DNA from: CAZDGV01 sp964505195
Lineage (GTDB): Bacteria; Bacteroidota; Bacteroidia; Chitinophagales; Chitinophagaceae
DNA: 64,000 nucleotides
NCBI GenBank assembly: GCA_964505195.1
Contig: CAZDGV010000006.1
Span: forward strand, 24,484-88,483
Direction: 5' to 3'
This document shows, in pieces, positions 34,659 through 42,436 of the stretch. Both the position numbers and the translations under genes were made by a program. Position 1 is the first letter of the stretch. Each line of letters starts with the position of its first letter. The notes under the pieces are model-generated. The model was not told the origin of the DNA and made no database searches. It was given only the letters and a program-made list of their open reading frames with translations.

Positions 34659-35966
34659 ATGACTGAAATATTTATATTGGTCGGCCTGATATTGCTGAAT
34701 GGTATTTTTGCAATTGCCGAAATCACCCTTGTATCTGCCCGAAAATCAAGACTGGAATTGCAAGCTAAAAAAGGCAATAAAAGAGCTCAAGCGGCACTCT
34801 ATCTTTCCGAGAATCCCGAAATTTTTCTCTCTTCCGTGCAAATTGGCATTACGCTGATTTCCATTTTCACAGGTGTGTATTCCGGTGAAAAATTTGGGAA
34901 AGACCTCATGCCCCTCATTGCACGCATAGAAGCCTTCGCACCCTATGCTGAAACTATTTCCACAACCCTGATTGTAGTAACCGTTACCATACTATCAATC
35001 ATACTTGGTGAGCTGATTCCAAAAAGAATTGGATTAATGAGCGCTGAAAAAATTGCACTGGTGGTGGCCATTCCTATGCGCTGGTTTTCAAAAACCGTAC
35101 ACCCATTGGTATGGCTGCTGAATACCATTACCAATTTGTTTTTCAAAATATTCAGACTCAAAACCGTTCCCGACAACCAAGTAACGGAAGAAGAAATCAA
35201 AGCCATCATCAGTGAAGGTACAGAGCAGGGCACCATTGATGAGGCAGAGCAGGAAATTATCGAGCGCGTTTTTCATCTGGGCGACAGAAACATCACATCG
35301 CTCATGACACACCGCAATGATATATTATGGTTTGAACTGAACGACAATGAAGCGAAGATTAAGGAAAAGATTTTTAAAGAACCGCATTCAGTTTACCCCA
35401 TCTGCGATGGCGATATTGATAACATAAAGGGCATTGTATCAATTAAAGATCTTTATGTAGCGAATGATTTTACGCTGTTTAAAGACCTGATGACGCCGGC
35501 TATTTTTGTTCCGGAAAATAACACTGCCTACCAGGTGCTGGAAAAATTCAAAGCCAGCAAAATACATTGCTGCTTTATTGTTGACGAATACGGCAGTGTG
35601 CAAGGAATGATTACCCTCAATGATATTTTAGAAGCGATTGTAGGCGATATTCCGGAACAGCATATTGAAGACTACGATATTGTAGAAAGAGAAGATGGCA
35701 GCTTTTTGGTGGATGCGCAAATTCCCTTCTATGATTTTCTTGCACGCTTTGAAAAAACCGAATGGATGCATGAAGGGGAACACGAGTTCGATACGCTTGC
35801 AGGCTTCATTTTGCATACGCTAGAACGCATTCCAATGGTAGGCGAAAAGCTGAGTTGGAAAGGATTCAGCATGGAAATTGTAGATATGGACGGCCACCGT
35901 ATCGACAAGGTACTCATTAGCCTTTCCGAGCAAATAAGGCAGGAAATGGAAGAAGAGCAGGAATAA
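34659..35966 (+). CDS. CNNM/HlyC-CorC family membrane protein (DUF21, CBS pair, CorC_HlyC)
   Basis: A 435-residue protein. The ATG at 34659 (MTEIFILVGLILLNGIFAIAE) begins the DUF21/CNNM membrane domain; an upstream ATG at 34635 adds a non-hydrophobic tail. Domains in order: DUF21 with three to four helices (1-190), two CBS domains (about 205-330, including MTHRNDILWFE and FIVDEYGSVQGMITLNDI), and a C-terminal CorC_HlyC domain (about 345-425, HEFDTLAGFILHTLERIPMVGE). Relatives transport or sense Mg2+/Co2+ or Na+; the hemolysin label is historical. It is inner-membrane. Confidence 0.92.
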   Translation: MTEIFILVGLILLNGIFAIAEITLVSARKSRLELQAKKGNKRAQAALYLSENPEIFLSSVQIGITLISIFTGVYSGEKFGKDLMPLIARIEAFAPYAETISTTLIVVTVTILSIILGELIPKRIGLMSAEKIALVVAIPMRWFSKTVHPLVWLLNTITNLFFKIFRLKTVPDNQVTEEEIKAIISEGTEQGTIDEAEQEIIERVFHLGDRNITSLMTHRNDILWFELNDNEAKIKEKIFKEPHSVYPICDGDIDNIKGIVSIKDLYVANDFTLFKDLMTPAIFVPENNTAYQVLEKFKASKIHCCFIVDEYGSVQGMITLNDILEAIVGDIPEQHIEDYDIVEREDGSFLVDAQIPFYDFLARFEKTEWMHEGEHEFDTLAGFILHTLERIPMVGEKLSWKGFSMEIVDMDGHRIDKVLISLSEQIRQEMEEEQE

Positions 35967-36521
35967 TTACCAACTCAGGGTAAACTGTGTGGAAGGCGGC
36001 GTTAGCCGATAGCTTTTTCTTTCGCCGTTCACTTTAAAATGAAAAATATTAATCTGCTCGGTCTTGTAATCATATAACAGATCACAGGAAATAGAAGCCT
36101 GTTTAATCTTTTTTATATTTTTTACTACCAGAAAACTCCAGGTGGCTTCCTGCTCGTTTTCAAAGCCTAAAAATTCAGGTTTCAGCACCACGCCATCAAC
36201 CTTAATGCGCAAATGCTTTTGCAGGTAAGCGGCAAGCAACTCCGATGTTTTTTTCTTTTCATCTTCCTTCAGCACATTTACTTTTTGCTTGAAAGCACCC
36301 TGCAGCGTTTCCTCCAAATCGTCGGAAAAGATTTTACATGCAATCTGCAATTCTTCTTCCTTAGCATTGTGCTCTATTTCAATAACACTCAAATAATAAG
36401 GATGCGGTGGTATTGCTGGCTTCGCCGAAACAAAAAGCACCATCAAAACAGTCAGAATAAAATTTATCTGCCGTTTAAATAAGCTTAACAACACGAGAGG
36501 ATTAAATTTTATGGGTTTCAA
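35967..36521 (-). CDS. DUF6702 family exported protein
   Basis: A 184-residue protein of the Bacteroidota DUF6702 family, function unknown. After a hydrophobic N-terminus (about 15-33) come PPHPYYLSVIEIEHN near 36-50 and LQIACKIFSDDLE near 57-69, the conserved start of the domain. There is no ATG at the best position: the frame opens with TTG at 36521, and other non-ATG starts slightly downstream are possible. The neighbours, a HupE/UreJ gene divergently upstream and an M1 peptidase gene, are the usual companions of this family in Bacteroidota. The stop abuts the CNNM gene stop exactly. Confidence 0.78.
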   Translation of the reverse strand: MKPIKFNPLVLLSLFKRQINFILTVLMVLFVSAKPAIPPHPYYLSVIEIEHNAKEEELQIACKIFSDDLEETLQGAFKQKVNVLKEDEKKKTSELLAAYLQKHLRIKVDGVVLKPEFLGFENEQEATWSFLVVKNIKKIKQASISCDLLYDYKTEQINIFHFKVNGERKSYRLTPPSTQFTLSW

Positions 36522-36562
36522 ATTCTGAGTTATTTTCCGTGTTCAAAACTACCGCATTCAAG

Positions 36563-37147
36563 ATGAATGATTTTATTTTTTACCTGAAAGAAGGCTTTCT
36601 TCATATCGCCGACTGGAAGGCCTACGACCATATTCTATTCGTCGCCGCACTCTGTGCGCCCTATTTTTTGAAAGACTGGAAAAAATTACTGATCCTCATC
36701 ACGGCCTTTACCCTGGGGCATTCAGCTACCCTGGCATTGAGCGTTTATGAAAAAATCATCGTTCCCTCCGAATGGATCGAATTTCTCATTCCGGTTACCA
36801 TCGTCATCATGGCGCTTGAAAACCTGAGCAGACGACCGATAGCATCTGAGCATTCCCCCATTCGTTACGGTACTACACTGCTATTTGGACTGATACACGG
36901 CATGGGGTTCAGCAACTACTTAAAAAGCATGATGGGCAAGGGCGAATCTGTGATAAATGAGCTGCTGGCTTTCAATCTGGGACTGGAAATCGGGCAGCTG
37001 CTGATCGTTTTGGTAGTATTAACGATTTCGTGGATCTTCGTATCACTGCTCCAAATAGCCCGCCGCGATTGGCTGCTCTTTGTATGCGGCGGAATCTTCG
37101 GTATCGCATTGATCATGGCGCTCGAAAGATTTCCTTCATTTCTTTAA
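36563..37147 (+). CDS. HupE/UreJ-family membrane protein
   Basis: A 194-residue polytopic protein with five to six helices. The conserved His/Asp metal-binding-like motif of HupE/UreJ is visible: HIADWKAYDHILF near 14-26, FTLGHSATLAL near 48-58, and FGLIHGMGF near 112-120. Family members are putative nickel/cobalt permeases or metal-related accessory proteins. No hydrogenase or urease genes lie in the window. Here it is sandwiched between the DUF6702 and M1 peptidase genes; the latter starts 11 bp later, so they are cotranscribed. Confidence 0.85.
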   Translation: MNDFIFYLKEGFLHIADWKAYDHILFVAALCAPYFLKDWKKLLILITAFTLGHSATLALSVYEKIIVPSEWIEFLIPVTIVIMALENLSRRPIASEHSPIRYGTTLLFGLIHGMGFSNYLKSMMGKGESVINELLAFNLGLEIGQLLIVLVVLTISWIFVSLLQIARRDWLLFVCGGIFGIALIMALERFPSFL

Positions 37148-37158
37148 TCAATTTGAAT

Positions 37159-39477
37159 ATGAAACGTTTTCTGATCATCTGCTTCCTGCTTACTACGGCT
37201 ATTGCCAAAGCGCAGTATCTCAACAACCCCGGATCCAACCATGGAAACCGATTTGAACAGCTGAGCTTTCTGCTTGCAGACCCTAACGAATATCGCACCG
37301 CCAGCGGTGCCCCCGGTCCTAAGTACTGGCAACAGCGTGCCGATTATGATATTACCTGCGAGCTAGATGAGGCCAACCTCTTACTCACGGGAACGGAAAC
37401 CATTACCTACTACAACAACGCACCCGATGTACTCACCTATCTGTGGATACAGGTAGATGGAAACATCCATGACCCCGCTAGTGATAATCTCAGAAGCACT
37501 CAAAGTCGCATGCAGCGTCAGATGAGCCATCAGCAAATTGTAAACCTGCAGCCTTGGGAAAAAGCAAAAGAACAGGGTTTGGGTGTGAAGCTTACCAAAG
37601 TGGTGGATGCCAACGGCAACAACCTAAAATACACCATGAACCAAACGATGATGCGCATCGACCTGCCTACGCCCTTGAAGCCCGGTCAGAAATTCGTATT
37701 TCGTATCGACTGGAACTATAAAATACCCGACCGTATGCAATGGGGAAGCCGTGGTGGCTACGAAATTGTAGGCGAAGAAGGAAATGCGCTGTTTACGATG
37801 AGTCAGTGGTACCCTCGCCTTGCCGTTTACAACGATTTTAAAGGCTGGCAGAACACACAGTTTACCGGCGGCTCTGAGTTCACCCTCACATTTGGAAACT
37901 TCAATGTAAAAATGACCGTGCCTGCCGATTTCACCATCGCATCTACAGGTGAATGTCAGAACTACGACAAAGTGCTTTCACCCGAGCAGCGTAAACGCTG
38001 GACTGAAGCTCAGACCTCGAAAGAAATTGTTGAAATTGTTACCCTCGATGAAGCTAAAGCCAATGAGCTGAAAAAAGCAAGTGATAAAAAAACATGGATA
38101 TACCGCGCTGAAAACGTGCGCGATTTTGCATGGGGTGCCAGCCGCAAATACATCTGGGATGCCATGCCCACTTTTGTCAACGGCAAAAAAGTAATGGCGA
38201 TGAGCTATTACCCCAAAGAAGCCTATTCATTGTATCGCAAGTATTCTACCAAAGTGATTGCGCATACACTGAAAGTTTATAGCAAGCATACCATTGCTTA
38301 TCCCTATCCCGTTGCTATTTCCGTAGAAGCATCACAGGGAATGGAATATCCGATGATTTCATTCAATTACGGTCGTACCGAAAAGGATGGCACCTACAGT
38401 GAAGCCACCAAATATGGAATGATCGGAGTGATCATTCACGAAGTGGGACATAATTTCTTCCCCATGATCGTAAACAGCGATGAGCGCCAGTGGTGGTGGA
38501 TGGATGAAGGATTGAATACATTTACACAACTGCTTGCAGAAGAAGAATTCGACAATAAATATCCTTCGCGCCGCGGACCTGCGCATTTGATTACAGATTA
38601 TATGCGCTTGCCGAAAAACCAGCTGGAACCCATTATGACGATGGGTGACAATGTAGTGAATGTGGGAGCAAACGCCTATGCAAAGGCAGCAACCGGTCTC
38701 AACATTTTGCGCGAAACCATTATGGGACGCGAACTCTTTGATTTTGCTTTCCAGGAATACGCAAAACGTTGGGCCTTCAAACACCCCACTCCTGCCGACT
38801 TGTTCCGTACCCTGGAAGATGCCAGCGGTGTAGATCTCGATTGGTTCTGGCGCGGATGGTATTTTGGAACTGAGCCGGTAGATATTTCACTCGATACCGT
38901 TAAATGGTATCGCATGGATGATGCAGCGAATAACGCAGCCATGCTGCAAGCCGAATTTGTTCCCATCAATAAAATCAGAAACAAAGACGATCAAAGCATT
39001 GTGTATGCTACCGATGCAGATACCACCCTGCGTGATTTCTATTATTACAATCGAAACGCAGACGCTAAGATGATGAGTGAGCGTCAGGATGCCATGATTA
39101 CGAGAGATGCCGAAAACAAAAACAAATGGGTGAACAAGCATTTCTATGAGCTGTCGTTCACCAACAAAGGCGGGATGGTAATGCCGATCATTATTGAATG
39201 GACTTTTAAAGACGGCAGTAAGGAAGTAGATCGGATTCCGGTGTTTATTTGGAGACTCAATGAAGAAAAAGCCACCAAAGCATTTATCAAAGACAAAGAA
39301 GTAGCTTCTATTCGCATCGATCCCATGCGTGAAACTGCCGATATTGACGAAAGCAATAACATGTGGCCCGTGAAAGAAATGCCCAGCAAATTCATTTTAT
39401 TCAAACAATCGCAGGGCGGCGCACGCGGACAAAGCGGTGGCGGTAACGCCATGCAGCGGGCACAGGGCAAGCAATAA
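37159..39477 (+). CDS. Exported M1-family metallopeptidase
   Basis: A 772-residue zinc aminopeptidase-like enzyme. The start at 37159 gives the signal peptide MKRFLIICFLLTTAIAKA-Q. The N-terminal saddle domain is followed by the catalytic domain with GMEYPMISF (a GxMEN-like substrate motif) near 395, and the zinc site HEVGH at 427-431 with the third ligand Glu450, exactly the HExxH-X18-E spacing. The C-terminus is Gln/Gly-rich (QSQGGARGQSGGGN). It cleaves N-terminal residues or processes peptides in the periplasm or at the surface. It begins 11 bp after hupE. The stop lies 12 bp before an assembly gap. Confidence 0.93.
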   Translation: MKRFLIICFLLTTAIAKAQYLNNPGSNHGNRFEQLSFLLADPNEYRTASGAPGPKYWQQRADYDITCELDEANLLLTGTETITYYNNAPDVLTYLWIQVDGNIHDPASDNLRSTQSRMQRQMSHQQIVNLQPWEKAKEQGLGVKLTKVVDANGNNLKYTMNQTMMRIDLPTPLKPGQKFVFRIDWNYKIPDRMQWGSRGGYEIVGEEGNALFTMSQWYPRLAVYNDFKGWQNTQFTGGSEFTLTFGNFNVKMTVPADFTIASTGECQNYDKVLSPEQRKRWTEAQTSKEIVEIVTLDEAKANELKKASDKKTWIYRAENVRDFAWGASRKYIWDAMPTFVNGKKVMAMSYYPKEAYSLYRKYSTKVIAHTLKVYSKHTIAYPYPVAISVEASQGMEYPMISFNYGRTEKDGTYSEATKYGMIGVIIHEVGHNFFPMIVNSDERQWWWMDEGLNTFTQLLAEEEFDNKYPSRRGPAHLITDYMRLPKNQLEPIMTMGDNVVNVGANAYAKAATGLNILRETIMGRELFDFAFQEYAKRWAFKHPTPADLFRTLEDASGVDLDWFWRGWYFGTEPVDISLDTVKWYRMDDAANNAAMLQAEFVPINKIRNKDDQSIVYATDADTTLRDFYYYNRNADAKMMSERQDAMITRDAENKNKWVNKHFYELSFTNKGGMVMPIIIEWTFKDGSKEVDRIPVFIWRLNEEKATKAFIKDKEVASIRIDPMRETADIDESNNMWPVKEMPSKFILFKQSQGGARGQSGGGNAMQRAQGKQ

Positions 39478-39489
39478 AGTATTTATTTA

Positions 39490-39589
39490 NNNNNNNNNNN
39501 NNNNNNNNNNNNNNNNNNNNNNNNNNNNNNNNNNNNNNNNNNNNNNNNNNNNNNNNNNNNNNNNNNNNNNNNNNNNNNNNNNNNNNNNN
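39490..39589. other. Assembly gap (100 N) removing the 5' end of the amidohydrolase gene
   Basis: Exactly 100 N. No duplicated flank is visible. The gene after it enters in mid signal peptide, so at least its start codon and promoter are missing. Confidence 0.85.
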
Positions 39590-40834
39590 TTTTTCACATC
39601 CCTTCAATTACAAGCACAACGCACCCTACTCCACTGCGGACAGCTTGTGCAGCCAGAGCATATGCAGGTAAACAAAGAAATGACCATCATTATTGAAGGG
39701 AAAAAGATTGTGGCAGTACAAAAAGGCTATATCGCACCCAAAGGCAACGAAAAAGTAATTGACCTAAAAAACAAAACCGTGATGCCCGGCTGGATCGATA
39801 TGCATGTACACTTGGAGCACGAAACTAGTCCGACAAGGTATATGGAAAACTTCACCCTGAATCCGGCCGACTATGCTTACCACTCTGTGGTATTTGCTGA
39901 AAGAACTTTGATGATCGGCTTCACCACGGTGCGTGATCTCGGAGGCAGCGGTGTGAATATTTCGCTGCGCAACGCCATTGCCAAAGGGCTCATCAAAGGT
40001 CCGCGCGTATTTACCGCAGGCAAATCCATAGCCACTACAGGCGGACATGCCGATCCTACCAATGGCTACCGCAAAGATCTCATGGGAAATCCCGGACCGG
40101 AAGCAGGCGTAGCGAATGGGCCCGACGAATGTATGAAAGCCGTTCGTCAACGTTACAAAGACGGCAGCGATCTGATAAAGATTACCGCTTCAGGCGGGGT
40201 ATTGAGCGTAGCAAAAAGTGGAGAGAATCCGCAGTTTACCGATTCCGAATTAGCTGCTATCGTTTCAACAGCCAACGACTACGGTTTCAAAATCGCCGCG
40301 CATTGTCATGGTGCCGAAGCGATGAAAAGAGCAGCCCGTGCCGGCGTTCATTCAATTGAACATGGAACATTTATGGATGAAGAGACCATGGAGATTATGA
40401 AAGCAAAGGGCACTTATCTCGTTCCCACCATCACTGCAGGAAAAGCGGTGGCCGACTCAGCAAAAAAACCCGGCTACTACCCCGAGCTCGTAGTACCCAA
40501 AGCCCTGGCTACCGGACCAAAAATTCAGGCAACCTTCGCAAAAGCATATAAGGCAGGCGTTAAAATTGCCTTTGGAACAGATGCAGGCGTATTCCGCCAT
40601 GGAGAAAACTGGCGCGAATTTGTGTACATGCAGGAAGCAGGCATGCCCCTATTAGAATGCATTAAAGCCGCAACCCTCAGTGCTGCAGATCTACTGGGCG
40701 CTTCCGATATCATTGGCAGCATTGAAACCGGAAAGTTTGCCGATATCGTAGCTGTCGAAGGTGATCCATTTTCGAATGTGCTGCAAATGGGCAAAATTGC
40801 TTTCGTAATGAAAGAAGGAGTTCAGTATAAATAA
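39590..40834 (+). CDS. Exported amidohydrolase (imidazolonepropionase/prolidase-like), 5' end missing
   Basis: 415 codons from the gap to the stop. The first residues (FFTSLQLQAQRT) look like the end of a signal peptide. Metal ligands of the amidohydrolase superfamily are present: HVH in GWIDMHVHLEHE, a Lys in LIKITASGG that may be carboxylated, HCHGAEAM and IEHGTF His residues, and the Asp in FGTDAGV. The closest subgroup is the Xaa-Pro dipeptidase/imidazolonepropionase-like type. It probably hydrolyses dipeptides or cyclic amides outside the cytosol. Five bp separate its stop from the esterase gene, so both are likely cotranscribed. Confidence 0.88.
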   Translation, partial: FFTSLQLQAQRTLLHCGQLVQPEHMQVNKEMTIIIEGKKIVAVQKGYIAPKGNEKVIDLKNKTVMPGWIDMHVHLEHETSPTRYMENFTLNPADYAYHSVVFAERTLMIGFTTVRDLGGSGVNISLRNAIAKGLIKGPRVFTAGKSIATTGGHADPTNGYRKDLMGNPGPEAGVANGPDECMKAVRQRYKDGSDLIKITASGGVLSVAKSGENPQFTDSELAAIVSTANDYGFKIAAHCHGAEAMKRAARAGVHSIEHGTFMDEETMEIMKAKGTYLVPTITAGKAVADSAKKPGYYPELVVPKALATGPKIQATFAKAYKAGVKIAFGTDAGVFRHGENWREFVYMQEAGMPLLECIKAATLSAADLLGASDIIGSIETGKFADIVAVEGDPFSNVLQMGKIAFVMKEGVQYK

Positions 40835-40839
40835 ACCAT

Positions 40840-41670
40840 ATGAATTTAAAATATCCATTACTGCTGATCATCTTGTTCAACTGCATGCAAATGCATGCGG
40901 GTGAAGTGGACAGTGTAGATGTATTTAGCAAAAGCATGAATAAGTCCTTCAAATGCATTGTCATTACTCCCGATTCCTACCAACAAAAAAATACTACAGC
41001 ATACCCTGTAGTATATCTTCTGCATGGTTACAGCGGATGGTACAGTAACTGGATTTTACGTGCTCCTGAATTGAAAAATTATGCAGATCAGTTTCAAATA
41101 ATGATTGTTTGTCCGGAAGGCGGCTACAGCAGTTGGTATTTCGATAGCCCCATCGACAGCAGCATGCGTTATGAAACCTATGTTGGAAAAGAAGTGGTAC
41201 AATACATCGACAAACATTATCGCACAGCAAAAAACCGCAACATGCGTGCCATCACCGGCTTAAGCATGGGTGGACACGGAGCGCTTTATATTGCTTGGCG
41301 TAACGCCGATGTATTTGGTGCCGCAGGAAGCATGAGTGGTGGTGTTGACCTCGAGCCACTGAAAAAAAGAACGGAAATTGCCAAAATTCTGGGCGATACC
41401 CTTACTAAGGCAGAAAACTGGAAAAACAATTCGGTTATCAACATCATTGAAAAAGCACCGACGGATAGTTTACGCATTATGGTAGACTGTGGCACGGATG
41501 ACTACTTCTTCCAAATCAATCAGAATCTGCATCAGAAAATGCTTAAGTTGCGCATACCGCATGACTATATTGAAAGGCCGGGAAAACACGATTGGAATTA
41601 CTGGCGTAACGCTATTGTATACCAGCTAACATTCTTCAGCGCGTATTTTAAAACAGACCCATTAAAGTAG
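40840..41670 (+). CDS. Exported alpha/beta-hydrolase esterase (esterase D/antigen 85-like)
   Basis: A 276-residue alpha/beta hydrolase. A signal peptide covers about residues 1-20 (ending MQMHA-G). The early YPVVYLLHGYSGWYSNW near 45-61 forms the oxyanion region, the nucleophile elbow is GLSMGGHGAL near 135-144, an acid residue lies in MVDCGTDDYFF, and the His in RPGKHDWNYW. The family includes S-formylglutathione hydrolases, feruloyl/acetyl esterases and mycolyltransferases. With a signal peptide, a carbohydrate or peptide ester is the more likely substrate, but this is inference. It is cotranscribed with the amidohydrolase. Confidence 0.87.
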   Translation: MNLKYPLLLIILFNCMQMHAGEVDSVDVFSKSMNKSFKCIVITPDSYQQKNTTAYPVVYLLHGYSGWYSNWILRAPELKNYADQFQIMIVCPEGGYSSWYFDSPIDSSMRYETYVGKEVVQYIDKHYRTAKNRNMRAITGLSMGGHGALYIAWRNADVFGAAGSMSGGVDLEPLKKRTEIAKILGDTLTKAENWKNNSVINIIEKAPTDSLRIMVDCGTDDYFFQINQNLHQKMLKLRIPHDYIERPGKHDWNYWRNAIVYQLTFFSAYFKTDPLK

Positions 41671-41686
41671 TTGAAAGCTTCTTGTG

Positions 41687-42409
41687 CTATCCTGAAGTTT
41701 GGCCTGTGCGAAGCTTAACTTTTTTCTTGCCTTCATTTTTCTTTTCATATTCGAGCACTTCACGTGGCTTGGGTACTTCTTTTTTGGCAGGCTGCGCCTC
41801 TGTCTTGGGAGTTGGGTTTTCAGTGGACTTAATCATACCATTGCCCGTACCCGATCCATCATCTAGTTTATCCAAAATGTAATTTTCCTGTTTTGCAATG
41901 CGTCCGGTAGCAGGATCATAGTATTTCCAAATACCATGCTTCATGGTATTACCTTCTATTTTCACCTCCACCAGATATATTTTTTTCGGGTCATTCACAT
42001 CGAACACCTCCACCATTTCTGTCGGCTTTTCCGGATTGGCAGCTTTCCAGCTCTGCTCCTCTTTCAGTGATCCGTTGATATTAAAATACAGCTGTTTGCC
42101 ATCTTTATAACCCCAGCGATAGTTTTCAACGGCAATCAAATCGCCCTGCAGACTATAACGGCGCCATGGCCCCTCCTGCTTTCCATCGCTGTAAATGCCT
42201 TCTGCTTCATACCCTGGCTCACCGCGGATAATGGGCATCTTTACCACCCATTTTCCCTGACGTAGCCCCTTGCTATCCACACAGTTGATGGTATCGGCCG
42301 ATACCGCGATTTCATAGGTTTTACACTGGCCCGCCCCATTCATCCAAAAAAGCGCGAACAGCAGGGTACTTACTACGAACTTTAGTATGTTTGATGCACC
42401 TGTAACCAT
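41687..42409 (-). CDS. Exported MORN-repeat protein (YwqK-like)
   Basis: A 240-residue protein with a signal peptide (about 1-28, ending GAGQ) and several MORN_2-type repeats: GLRQGKWVVKMP, GKQEGPWRRYSLQG, GYKDGKQLYFNING, and KHGIWKYYDPATG. The C-terminal 60 residues are Lys/Pro/Glu-rich and disordered-looking. Databases often call such proteins YwqK family antitoxin; no toxin gene is near, so I do not use that label. The ATG at 42409 is preferred to a TTG at 42418. It may bind envelope components; function unknown. Confidence 0.75.
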   Translation of the reverse strand: MVTGASNILKFVVSTLLFALFWMNGAGQCKTYEIAVSADTINCVDSKGLRQGKWVVKMPIIRGEPGYEAEGIYSDGKQEGPWRRYSLQGDLIAVENYRWGYKDGKQLYFNINGSLKEEQSWKAANPEKPTEMVEVFDVNDPKKIYLVEVKIEGNTMKHGIWKYYDPATGRIAKQENYILDKLDDGSGTGNGMIKSTENPTPKTEAQPAKKEVPKPREVLEYEKKNEGKKKVKLRTGQTSG

Positions 42410-42436
42410 GTTATACAAGTATTTAATTCAAAATCT

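Noticed and set aside
41687..42409. Toxin-antitoxin system suggested by the YwqK antitoxin label of MORN proteins
   Set aside because: No small toxin-like gene is adjacent, and the protein has a signal peptide, so a cytosolic antitoxin role is unlikely.
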